A program made the translations under genes and the position numbers. The notes below the pieces were generated by a model. The model was not told the origin of the DNA. It saw only the letters and a program-made list of their open reading frames with translations, and made no database searches. From positions 1 through 64,000 of the forward strand of contig NBIV01000008.1 of NCBI GenBank assembly GCA_003194525.1: a stretch of 64,000 nucleotides of DNA. Reading direction: 5' to 3'. Of the stretch, positions 10,838 to 20,723 are shown piece after piece (position 1 is the stretch's first letter; each line of letters begins with the position of its first letter). This stretch comes from Gracilariopsis chorda. Lineage: Eukaryota > Rhodophyta > Florideophyceae > Gracilariales > Gracilariaceae.

Positions 10838-11214
10838 AACAACCCCTTTGTATACAGCGCATACCCACGGACGGAATGCTGGCCGACATCTTAGCCAAAC
10901 TGCTCCGCAATGCGTGATTCCAAAAACTTCGCGCAAGACTTCAAGTAGTAGCTCCACCAAACCAAAAATGTGAGACCATTCCCACCGGTAGGGAGCAAAA
11001 TACCTAATTTGATTGCCACGCAAAATGGCCTGATTGGGCAGGACCAAATTTATACATTTGCTCATTTGATAAACGTCCGGTTTCCGCACCACACAGATGT
11101 TGAACAGTACGCGGAGTGCCACCAACCCCCTCCTACTCCATCTCATCTCCCCTCGATCACATCTGGAAGAGCATCCCACACTCTTCAACATTGCCCAATG
11201 CTCAATTGCAGGCT

Positions 11215-12463
11215 ATGGAGAGCACTAATATCAAGAAGTATGCGAACGATGACATATTAAACGTCATCACTGGCCTTTTCCTCTCTAGCAGTGATGAGGA
11301 GACCAATCTGCGGGGAGGATCGAAACCAGATCGATCGACGAACATCGACAGGAAGCGCGAAGAAGGAGCTCAACGTCTATTCGAAGATTATTTCTCTTTC
11401 GAACCCGTGTACAACGATCGCCACTTCCGTCGGCGCTTTCGCCTTTCCCTTCATAGTTTCACAAAAATACTCACAGCTGTGGAAGCGCAAAATCCCTATT
11501 TCATTCAAAAAAAAATTGCTGTGGCGTATTCGTTCTGGGCGCTCTGCAAAAAGTAGCAGCAGCAATGCGGAAATGAGCATATAGCTACTGTTTCGACGCC
11601 ATTGACGAGTATCTACTTTTCGGATCTTCAACAGTGAACCTCAGCGTCCAAAACTTTGTACGAACGGTCATTGATGTATTTGAAGGGAAGTATTTGCAGC
11701 AACCGACGGAAGAAGAATTGAAAGCAATTATGCGCAGGTCAGCAGATAGAGGTTTTCCTGGCATGCTAGGAAGTTTGGACTGCTGTAAATGGGTGTGGAA
11801 AAATTGCCTCACGTCATAGCATGGCCAGTTCGAAGCGAAACAAGGCGTTCCCACCATCACTCTCGAAGCGATTGCCGACGACTAGTTGTGGATATGGCAC
11901 GCCTTCTTCCGGATGCCGGGTTTCTGCAACAACATCAATGTTTTGGACTGTTCCCTTTCCTTTTAAACATTGGTATCGGTTTATATCCACTTCCGATGGA
12001 GTAAAAGATTGGCGCACATACCCGTAACATTCCATATTGGATAGTGGATGGCATTTACCCTAAATGGCGGTGCTTTCTTCATGTTGTCGTAGAACCTAGG
12101 ATGGAAAGGAAGTGCGTGTTCTCGAGAGCACAAGAGGCAGCACGCAAGGTTGTCGAGAGAGCCCTGGGAGTTCTGCAATACAATTGGCACATCTTGTCAC
12201 GTCCGGGAAGATATTTCTCGAAAGCATTTATAAAAGACGTTGTCAAGTGTTGTGTCATTCTTAACATAATGGGTATAGAAGAGCGAACATCTCACCAAAA
12301 ACACGAGTCAAACGTGTCGAATGACATAGGAATTGTAACAGGGGAAGCGGCAGTTCCGATGTGGGGTTCTCTAGAGCATGTTGCGGGTTATAATTGCCCT
12401 CCACCCGGATGGCTGGCAGCTTTGTGTGAAGCACGAGCATTAAGAGGGAAGTTGGTTGAATAA
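11215..12463 (+). pseudogene. Harbinger-type DDE transposase (DDE_Tnp_4), broken
   Basis: The reading starts at ATG 11215 with an acidic N-terminus, then RLFEDYF and FRRRFR as in plant ALP1-like/Harbinger transposases. It shifts frame near 11545 and continues through LSVQNFVRTV, GFPGMLGSLDCCKW (first catalytic Asp), CNNINVLD (second Asp) and, after another frame change before 12044, DGIYPKW and RAQEAARKVVERALGVLQ (catalytic Glu). In-frame stops are TGA 11574, TAG 11817, TAG 11883 and a TAA near 11962. All three acidic catalytic residues are still readable, but the gene cannot make an active enzyme as it stands. Confidence 0.85.
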
Positions 12464-12632
12464 TACAACACAAAGAAACTAATCATCGAAAATATGTGAG
12501 ACATGACTGGTTCCAACGTACTGTAGCTTCATTCAACGTCGCTTGGTAAGTTTGTCTCAACAGCTGACGTCGGCGTCTCAGCACTTGTGCTGCTCAATGG
12601 CGCGCATTTTTTCTGAGGAGTGAGCATACCGC

Positions 12633-13312
12633 TCATGCACGAGCTTTCTGTAGAGCCTCGTTACGAAGGAAATTGAAAAACTCGATCGTTTCGGAATCAT
12701 CAAATTGAGCAGGGGCATTCGAGAAAAGCAAAATCTCGTTGTGGCGACTCAATGCCTCGTTTCCCTCCTTCTGTAGCACCACAGACTCTTGCGAAAGTCT
12801 TAATTTCTTTTGGACATCGTCGATTCTATCCTTAAGTTCTTTCGCCTTACTACGGCCCATAGGACGTTCCGCCTTAACGGGAGGGACAGAACTGTCCTCA
12901 CCTTCTTTTCCGTGTTAGTAACGGAAGCACCGCTGCATTGAGAAAGACCTATCCCTTAGTAGGTATCTTCTATCGTCCCAGTGTACGAAAATTCAGGGTG
13001 GTCTTTGAGAAGCTTCCAATGCAGCAGTAACTTAAAAGGCCTATTACACTTATCTGCGACAGACGTAATCTTGATGTTGTTGTAGAGGGCCTTTGACATT
13101 CTCACAATATTTTCATCTACAACACCAGTCGGTTTGGAGCAACAAATGGCCGCCACGGATCTCGTAAACTTAACGCATTCCTTGTTCATTAACTTGATAC
13201 TTTTCTTCAAGAAATCCATGACACGCATTTCGGTAGTTGAAGGCTTGAGAATTGAGAACATTTCGGACACAAATTTGAAGAAATTGAGAGATTTCTGCTC
13301 GGAGCCAATCAC
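12633..13312 (-). pseudogene. Myb/NAM-associated-like second ORF of the Harbinger element, broken
   Basis: Two open pieces on -, 13312-12956 and 12860-12633, read as one protein. The first has the pattern seen in plant Harbinger accessory proteins: conserved cysteines, TGVVDENIV, then a stretch ending FKLLLHWKLLKDHPEF. The second begins RPMGRSKAKELKD, the RPxGRKKAK-like signature of the NAM-associated C-terminal domain, followed by a helical, possibly coiled-coil region. These proteins bind DNA and help the transposase reach the nucleus. The join around 12870-12955 contains stops. Confidence 0.55.
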
Positions 13313-13916
13313 AAGACCTTCAAAAACGCGGATCTATGCTATAGCAAAAGAATAATCATCCGCAGGAGTTTACTTACACCAACAAAAATGCGTGAATGCA
13401 GCAGGTGCGGGCATGGGTAACAAAGAAACTGCCATAACAAAGAAACTTTCAGACCTCACGAAAAGTCAAAGGTTCTGTGTTGGGCAGAATTGCTTGTTGG
13501 GGGCTCTTTAAAAGCTACTTGAGTACTCTCTATTGTATTTTGCGTCATTGTGTGGAGGTTTAGGCTGGACTAATTCGCCCTGGACATGGTGGGAGGCGGA
13601 ACTTTCATGATAAAGAAGTTGAAGGCAACTATGGTTGTCCTTAATTTGGTGAAAATATGATGGAGAAACACTTGACTTTAACTCGGCTCTGGCGAAAAAG
13701 CTTGACTGCAAAACAATGAACTGCAGCCATATATTTGGTTTCCAGGTGCAACGGAACAAATCCTGGGCGTAAAACTGGCCACTTTTACGCCCTGGATTTG
13801 CTCCGGTAGCAAATATTTACTTTACCCTCGTTGTGGTGGGAAAGGCAATACACCGGCAAAGGAGCAAACAACTAAAAATTTGGTGATTTGATCATTTGCC
13901 TCCGACGGGTGGGAAT

Positions 13917-14412
13917 ACTCTGATGCACCAACTGCGGACTGTCAAAACACTCTAACTCCTTGGTACACCACATTTTCGTTTCGTCAAACATTACAGTAGA
14001 AAAGCAGTACTTAAAACTTGACGACGACGACAAGCACGCAAAGAAAGGAAGTCAGTGCACTCCACTCGCATAGATTGCACATGCTAGAATAAGTGTGTTT
14101 TGAAAGCAAACACCATCAGGTAGTAATTTGATTTAAATTTTGGACGTTCTTCTGGCCTCATATGAGGTCAGCGAGCCGGTCGGATTGACACTAGCAGTCT
14201 GCTACCGCCGGTAGGTCTATCTTCGTACCGCAGGTACATGGATATTGGGACTGGGTCGTCGACGGGCAAAACTGGTGTTGTCGACAATAACGCGATCTTC
14301 GTACTCTATAGCTCGGGAAACAGCAGCGACGTTAACGGTACCACAAGTCAGCTTTTCGTGTTCCCCATTACCACATCTTGCTTCACAAAGTTATTCTCGA
14401 CAACTTACCAAA
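13917..14412. other. Intergenic, upstream of uL14m
   Basis: No convincing gene. It holds the end-flank of the Harbinger element and the 5' region of the ribosomal protein gene. A frame open from 14221 runs into the uL14 frame but has no ATG, so I do not extend the gene into it. Confidence 0.5.
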
Positions 14413-14865
14413 ATGGTTCAGATGCGAACCGTTTTGAGAGTCGCTGACAACTCTGGAGCGAAAACCGTGCGTTGCATCAATATTCTGCGTCGTCAGCGCC
14501 AGCGGCCGTCCGGAAACGTCGGTTCAGAGCTCGTGGTTTCAGTAACGGCGAACGACAGATCCGTAACCAACAAGAAAGCCAAAAAGGGAGAGATTCACCG
14601 TGCCCTGGTGATAAGATCAAAGAACGAGCCGTTGCGGAAAGATGGAGGCTTTATGCGCACTGGCGAAACAGCGGCCATTTTACTTAACGCTGATGGAGCT
14701 CCTCTGGGCACTCGCATTCGCGGTCCTGTGTCGGCCGCTCTGGACCGAAAGCGCTTTCTTAAGGTCCTTTCTCTATCACGCGCAACCTTGTTCTCCACTC
14801 TTGCCTGTCCGAATCGAAATGCCGGCACCTCGTACCGTATTCGCACCCGATACTCTCAAGGATGA
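14413..14865 (+). CDS. Mitochondrial-type ribosomal protein uL14
   Basis: The 150-residue protein begins MVQMRTVLRVADNSGAK, the classic start of bacterial and organellar L14, and keeps KKGEIHRALVIR, the GGFMR stretch and LGTRIRGPV. L14 sits on the large-subunit face contacting the small subunit and 23S-type rRNA. Bacterial L14 is about 122 residues; this one has about 28 extra, ending RTRYSQG before TGA. Similarity is to the bacterial/organellar family, not cytosolic uL14. Since plastid rpl14 is usually plastid-encoded in algae, a mitochondrial location is the simplest reading. I chose ATG 14413 because fungal mitochondrial L14 proteins also begin at this point without a long leader; an in-frame upstream extension has only TTG codons. 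Confidence 0.88.
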   Translation: MVQMRTVLRVADNSGAKTVRCINILRRQRQRPSGNVGSELVVSVTANDRSVTNKKAKKGEIHRALVIRSKNEPLRKDGGFMRTGETAAILLNADGAPLGTRIRGPVSAALDRKRFLKVLSLSRATLFSTLACPNRNAGTSYRIRTRYSQG

Positions 14866-15461
14866 ATGTATAGTGACATCGGCAAGCAAACCCAGCTGTG
14901 TCATCCTAGTTATTTGAGCCTGATTTAGATTCCTGGTTGGGAGTGTGGATGTGTATCTTCTCCATCTTTGAGCCTGGAACATGTGACGGCGCCCGAGAAC
15001 GCACGGTCATGCGCATGATCGAGAATCGAAGACAGCTCATACAGCCCAAGCCACAGAGAAGCTATGCATTTCTTTAGAGTTTACATCTGCTAAATCGTTA
15101 AGCCTGTCATATGTAGATCAGACATCAATTGCGCTACCCCTGATATCTCCACTTCTTGATAACCTGTTCTAACAGCAGTCAAAGCCAGTTTCAACAAACA
15201 GTCTCCGTCACTCATTTCAGAGCCATGAGAGAGCCCCTTAACCCCAATTCAATTCCCACTGCCGTTCCTCGACCCCTCGGGGCCTATTGTTCCAAGAGAA
15301 TCAATATGGTTAGACATATGCGATGCCTGGATCACATATGATACTACTAAGTCTGGTTGCAATTTAAGGTTACAAATCAAATCAGTTCCCCAGTTAGGTT
15401 GACTTCCAACTTCGCCGCCCTGTTATCGGCGCTCTCATACACCATGCATCTCCCCTATGGT
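14866..15461. other. Intergenic between convergent uL14m and the B-box gene
   Basis: About 600 bp serving as the 3' flanks of both genes. I see no gene, repeat or RNA in it. Confidence 0.5.
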
Positions 15462-17285
15462 TCAGACTCTTTCTGAATCTGTCTGAGTTCCAAAACCAAT
15501 GGTAGAGAACTCCAGTGTGTGAGGGTCGCTCTGATCGTATTGTGACAGATCAAGTGGGTCGAACACAAGAAACTCTTCCTTTGGCGTCTCTAGATCCATC
15601 AAAACATCTCGCCTTCCATATTCATGAGCATTCAGTTCCTGAACCGGTGCTCCTGCATCGTTCGGCCTGTTCACGACAGCCGTTCGCCTTGTATTCGGTA
15701 TGAACACCTCGTCTTTGAGTCGCGGTTTTCTGGCTGCTATGTCCAGTCTTCGCATTGCCTCATCGAAGACATGTTTTTGAGCCGCTGCACGAAGCGGAAG
15801 TATTGGTTCCGATGCATGCCTCGGTAAACGAGCGAAATGATGTCTCCCAGAAACAATCGATCGTCTGGCGGGTACGGAGCCTATGTCAACTGCGGCTGCT
15901 GCCGACTCTGCTGCTGCAGTAGCGGCTTCAGCAACACCACCGGGGTCCAGTCCCCTGCCGCATTCAATCGCTGGGTTGCTCAGTCGCTCACAAGAAGATG
16001 ATGCAGGTGAAGTCGTTTCTAGGAGGTACCGCTCCGCTGCTGCAGTTGCAGCAGCGGCCATAACAGTTATAGAAGGTTGGGGGGTGCCATGGATGTAGTC
16101 GACCGACGAGTGAGGTTCGGTCTTAAGTAGCTTTGAAGGAGCCTTGGTAGGTAATGGTGTTGTGGTAGGAGGCTTGAGCTGTTCTTCTAAAACGCAGTCT
16201 TCGGGATCGGGGTCCAACGAGGGGCAGGTGACGACCTTGCTCAAGTCGATGGAGTTTGGATCCGGTTCCGCGAGAGGGTCCCTTCCAAGCGGCTGCATAG
16301 GAGGTTCGCCACTTATGATTAAGGGATCGCATAACGACTTGGCAGCGTCGGCAATCTCTGTAGGCAAGGGTACGAAATTAGGATTAGCAATAGTGAGTTG
16401 CAAGTCTGAGTGCGTAGGATGAGAGTCAAAAAACGGGGAATAGTCTTCAGCATGGAAAAGAGGGTTTCGCGAAGGCTGATCTGATGGCTGCGAAGGTTGT
16501 GTGAGCTCCAGGTAGTTTGAAGTCGCAGGGACTTGTTCTGAATCGCGACGATATGCGTTCTTTGTTTGTGTGATCGACACTAGAGGAGAGCTACTCGGTG
16601 GGGGTGATAGTTGCGTGAAATGTGGAAGGTTCTGGCGCATTACGTGTACTGTGTTCGAAGGGTTGTGGCGTGGAGATTGAGCGGATGAAGATTTGAGATC
16701 GTTTCGCGGTGGATTGTAACAGTTATTTGAGGTATGTGCGTTTGTATTGGACGCATGACGCCGGGATTTGGAAGGGCTTGCGCTCTGCGATGGAACGTGA
16801 GGGCGATGAGCGGACTTGATAGCGGGGCCACTCGGAGCGGGTTGAATTGGGCCATTGGCTGAACACCGAGGCAATGCTGCGGATGTGGAAATCGGTCGGA
16901 ATTGCACCGCGCGACTTCGCAAAGTCTTTTGAATCGGGGTTCGCGAATGCGATAGCGGAGCGGCTTTGTGCACGGTGTCATTGCACTTGTCGCAGAGGGT
17001 GGTGCTCTCTGTCTCACAGTACGTAGTGGCCGGGGCGTTGTCGCAGTACTCGCAAAAAGGTAAAGCGGTTATAGCGGCGGCCAGGCCGATGCGTTGATGA
17101 GCAGAGAGGCGGGCGTTGTGGTGAGTTCTACGATCGCAGTCTACACATAAGACGTGGCCATGCGAGACGCAGTAGATAGTAGCGGGCGCCGCGGAGCAAT
17201 CATCGCACACAGCTCGCACGCGAACCAAGCGTGTCATTGCGAAGCTAAGTGTTCTGCATTGGCGGACGGTGTTGTCACTGGGCAT
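15462..17285 (-). CDS. Double B-box zinc-finger protein, no CCT domain
   Basis: The 607-residue protein has two tandem B-boxes, at about residues 27-63 (C27, C30, C39, C47, C50 and His) and 78-114 (C78, C81, C90, C98, C101 and His), spaced as in plant CONSTANS-like/BBX proteins. B-boxes bind zinc and mediate protein contacts; in plants they act in light and circadian transcription. The rest is Ser/Pro-rich and apparently disordered, with an alanine-rich block (about residues 400-470). The C-terminus lacks the basic CCT domain that contacts DNA in CONSTANS, so this belongs with CCT-less BBX proteins. Met17 is an alternative start. No intron is needed. The gene is convergent with uL14m. Confidence 0.85.
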   Translation of the reverse strand: MPSDNTVRQCRTLSFAMTRLVRVRAVCDDCSAAPATIYCVSHGHVLCVDCDRRTHHNARLSAHQRIGLAAAITALPFCEYCDNAPATTYCETESTTLCDKCNDTVHKAAPLSHSRTPIQKTLRSRAVQFRPISTSAALPRCSANGPIQPAPSGPAIKSAHRPHVPSQSASPSKSRRHASNTNAHTSNNCYNPPRNDLKSSSAQSPRHNPSNTVHVMRQNLPHFTQLSPPPSSSPLVSITQTKNAYRRDSEQVPATSNYLELTQPSQPSDQPSRNPLFHAEDYSPFFDSHPTHSDLQLTIANPNFVPLPTEIADAAKSLCDPLIISGEPPMQPLGRDPLAEPDPNSIDLSKVVTCPSLDPDPEDCVLEEQLKPPTTTPLPTKAPSKLLKTEPHSSVDYIHGTPQPSITVMAAAATAAAERYLLETTSPASSSCERLSNPAIECGRGLDPGGVAEAATAAAESAAAAVDIGSVPARRSIVSGRHHFARLPRHASEPILPLRAAAQKHVFDEAMRRLDIAARKPRLKDEVFIPNTRRTAVVNRPNDAGAPVQELNAHEYGRRDVLMDLETPKEEFLVFDPLDLSQYDQSDPHTLEFSTIGFGTQTDSERV

Positions 17286-17448
17286 ACACCGTTCAGACAG
17301 AGGGGTTTATGTTAAGTAGTTGGGCGAACCCGGGTTGTTGTTAGGTAGCGGATTGCAAAGATGATGGCGGGCAATTAGGGTAGAGCACTGGACGGGGGTA
17401 GGCGGGGTGGGGAAGGCGGGTAGTGAGGGGGGGAGGGGGAAACCGATA

Positions 17449-17482
17449 TGGGCGATACGGGCAATACGGGCGATACGGGAGA
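17449..17482. repeat. 10-bp tandem repeat
   Basis: Units of the form GGGCRATACG repeat about three times (GGGCGATACG, GGGCAATACG, GGGCGATACG) in the upstream region of the B-box gene. Confidence 0.7.
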
Positions 17483-18791
17483 ATGTTGAAAGGGCGTGAA
17501 AAGGGAGGTTGGGAACTGAGATGGATTGTATGCGCAGAATGAAAGTGAATATGTCGAGAGTTGGGATTACTAGGTTCAAAGATGGACGGAAGAGGAGTTT
17601 TCTGCTCCGCCGGAATAGTTCAAGCCTGGGCTCAAGGTACAGGAGAGGTGAATGGTCAGCCCGAAAAGGACTGAGCTATCGACAGTTGTTGGGTCCGAAA
17701 TATCTTGTGTTTGTTGCGTCGGCAAGCGCCAATGAGATTGGGCATCGCACTGTCCAGATATTTGCAGCGCATGCGCGGCTCGCTATTGGCCACGATGTGA
17801 GGTGGTGCATGCTTGTTGTAAGGACGAGCTACGTCCAATACGCGCAAAATGAGTCATACGGTAGACTGCACTTATCTCCAAGCGGGATGTGTCGTTGAGA
17901 CAATCATAGGTATTGTACTAGTATCTATCTGTGTGGTCTCTCTGCGCTCTCCACCTGCACGCGTCGGTTGCCGTTCCGAACCGTCGCATGCTTCATCCCG
18001 CCGCATGCTATCCACACAGCATCCGCAGTCATGAAGCCATTCCTTACGAATACCCGCAGTCGACACGAGCTGGACGCACGTCTCCGGGTCACTTCTCCTG
18101 GTCTTGTCTCCCGTCTACGGAACTCCGTTCCCAACCGTCGAGACGTCCCAAAGGCACCGTCCCCACAAGTGTGGGGATCTCTCCGGTTTTCTAATCCTAC
18201 GATATTTACCACAGGTTATCCGTCTTCTCCCAACCCCAGCGTACAACACCCTAGCAGAGATCGAACAATGAAAAGATCCCTCTCTGCCCAGCTCTGATTC
18301 GCAGGTATAGACCACAGTTCCCAATCACGCTGCATTAGAGTTTTGTCTACCTCGTAGAGGAATCCCTAAGGATATCCCCTCCCCGTCTACTCATCAGCAC
18401 GGTTTGGACGGCGCACACGTACTAACCATGGGAGGGATTAGCCTTCTACAGTGATCCTGTGATCGCAGATGCTAGTTCTCCATCCACAACACTACTCATT
18501 GTTGATCCATCCCGATCTACCGGGAAAACCGTCAAACTCCAAGTGCGGTAGGGAGAAGGGTTGAAAGAACTGCACTCTGCAATAAAAACCCTAATGTAAT
18601 GTGGCTTGGAACCCACGATGAAGAGCTTTTCTATACGCCAACTTGAAATTGAAGGTCACAATACAAATAAATCTGGAGTTCTGAATGGTCATCGGGCTTC
18701 CATCTAACCGTTCACACATTAATATGGGGCGTCAGGGTTGTCGTAGCCCATATGGAACCACGATGCTAAATCGCTCTGCGCTGGATGCCTG

Positions 18792-18870
18792 CTGTAGTGA
18801 GGGATCATTGCAAGGTACTGGCGAGTCCCGCTAAGGGCACATGCAGTTCCGCCCGTCGAGGTGTGCCGAC
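18792..18870 (+). mobile_element. Fragment related to the MITE-like element at 49324
   Basis: CTGTAGTGAGGGATCA matches the end of the 49324-49804 element (CTGCGGTGAGGGATCA) with 2 mismatches. Weaker similarity continues for about 70 bp, including GAGGTGTGC. The other end was not found. Confidence 0.4.
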
Positions 18871-19204
18871 CTTCCGAAAAGGCCACAAAAAAAATATGAA
18901 GTTACGCCGGATGAGGAAGACAAGTGGATATGCGATTGGGTCTATTACGGGAATTTGGCCGTCGAATAGATGATTAGCCTTCTACTTCTTCTAGAAAGTT
19001 AATATCGCTGCCTCGAAACCCGAGGCACGTGCCCGTTAACACACACACACATTAATATGTCGGAAAAGTGCACTTTTGCTGCTTGCATGGATATCAGAAG
19101 TCATAACTTCACTCCTGGTTGACCATTTTGTGTTCTGGAATCTTCTTATGGAAGCCCAACGTGCATACTACAAGATAGAAAGTTTCGGTGCAAAAAGAAT
19201 CGTA

Positions 19205-19257
19205 TCTGATGATTTGCTTCTCCCTTCTGAATCAGAAGGGAGAAGCAAATCATCAGA
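19205..19257. repeat. Perfect 53-bp palindrome
   Basis: Two 26-nt arms (19205-19230 and 19232-19257) are exact reverse complements around a single A at 19231. No gene adjoins it. Confidence 0.9.
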
Positions 19258-20011
19258 CATCCCGAAACGATGCCGTTTTCGTATATGACTTCACTTCATT
19301 GCACGTGTCTACCGCAGGTGCAATAAGCGATATTCATTCACATATATAAAAAAAATGGCTTCAACACTTTGCCAAGAACTTCAAGGCTTCAGCAAGGAAG
19401 ACTATAATGAGCGTTTGTAATCTGAATAGCACCAACATTCTCAATGTAGATAGAAGTTGTAAAACACTTCTTCAAAAAAGATGACTGTTCTTTTTTTTTG
19501 ATTTTCGTTGACTACTATAAAACATCTGACGTACACATTACAATATATTGTGATTAACTGACTGCAATCAAAGTTTTGAAATATTATAACACTAAAACAA
19601 CTACACACATTCAAACCAATAACAATAGTCTCATATAACACTTTTAAGTGCGGATAAAAATAATTCAGATAACGCATTTAAAAAGTATGAGGCCAAATAC
19701 AAGAATTATATTTATTCAGCTTTTTATGAACATTTCCAGGTATCTTAAATATCTCTTTTACACACTTGATGTTTTCTGACTTTACACTTTAAATAATAAA
19801 TGGTACCAGACACTTCACATTTTTCAAGCATAATAATTTTCTGTTTTGAAAATCTTCACAACATCCTAAAGTATTTTCGTTCTAATACCCACCCAAAACG
19901 GTCATTTAAAAACGTATTACAAATATATATATATGACAAGTAATTTGTTCAAATAGATAGAAATAACTAGAAAAGAGTGTGATTTCAATTACATGTAGTG
20001 GGTCAACTGCG

Positions 20012-20016
20012 GTTCC
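20012..20016. repeat. Target-site duplication GTTCC, left copy
   Basis: GTTCC directly precedes LTR1 of the element B array. The same 5 bases follow LTR3 at 37360-37364. Confidence 0.88.
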
Positions 20017-20564
20017 TGTCGTGCAATGAGCCCTAAGTTCTGGTTAGGAGTCGGAATGCACCAAAGTGGTATTGGACTGGCCCTGTTGCCCTTCAGACTG
20101 ACGACGTGGGTGTTAATAATTTTGTATCTATTGTTCTAATTTTTAGAACTACCTATATAATTTGTATAACTAGATAGATATTTAGAGACGCACGTGGTGC
20201 ACATGTACAGGTAGTGGTGCACCAGACGGTAAGTCTTACACGTAGCATAGGTGGCGTTGACCTCGCAGCTACATTTAGGCGCTGCCGAGGTCCGCACCTT
20301 CAAGGCATTGTAAACTAAGCACCATCTTGGTGAACTCTTGCCTTTCAGGTCGAGAACTACCAACTAGTCAGGTTTTGTACGTCTATTACTGCCGTTGCGC
20401 GTCGTTACCAACACGGCCTGGGCTAAGTATCACACCTACTGTACCACTTGGTATTCAGGTGCTCTATTTCCCTACTGGTTCTTATTTTTATTCTTTCACC
20501 TTACAGGTTGAGCTCACCAGAGCTCCCTAGCACAGCCGCTGTCAGACCCGTTGGTTGTACGACA
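20017..20564 (+). repeat. LTR1 of element B array
   Basis: It has TGTCGTGCAA at the left and TTGTACGACA at the right, a 10-bp terminal inverted repeat with one mismatch. It holds a TATA-like CTATATAA near 20152. It differs from LTR2 at 6 positions, all in the first half. Confidence 0.93.
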
Positions 20565-20568
20565 TATT

Positions 20569-20583
20569 TTGGTCTCCCGACCT
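20569..20583 (+). promoter_or_regulatory. Primer binding site, body B1
   Basis: TGGTCTCCCGACCTA starts a few nt after LTR1. It is identical to the sites of B2 and element A. Confidence 0.75.
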
Positions 20584-20723
20584 ACAAGGTTGTCGTTGGA
20601 AGGCACCGTATAGGTCTTGTCTTTAACTGTTGGGAAAGAAGTCCTTCGTAGATGAAGAAGGATTTGAACCGTTAGGTAATAGGAATACCGAGAAAACAAT
20701 TTGGGTACCCTCGTTAGCCAATC

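Larger units (their letters stand above)
10978..13916. mobile_element. PIF/Harbinger-like DNA transposon, degenerate
   Basis: The ends form an inverted repeat: ATTCCCACCGGTAGGGAGCAAA at 10978-10999 against the reverse of 13895-13916, 18 of 22 matching. Inside are the two proteins typical of this superfamily: a DDE transposase (+) and a Myb/NAM-associated-like DNA-binding protein (-), here convergent. Both are broken. I could not settle the 3-bp target-site duplication; the flanks ACC and ACT differ by one base. The element lies 140 bp beyond element A. Confidence 0.75.
17286..20011. other. Gene-free interval upstream of the B-box gene
   Basis: About 2.7 kb. The first part is the B-box promoter side with a short tandem repeat at 17449-17482. 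From about 19440 it becomes AT-rich. Two items are listed separately: a MITE-like end at 18792 and a palindrome at 19205. The open frames here are short, on both strands, and match nothing I know. Confidence 0.5.

Noticed and set aside
14221-14412. N-terminal extension of uL14 that resembles a presequence
   Set aside because: No ATG in frame; the ATG at 14238 is in another frame.
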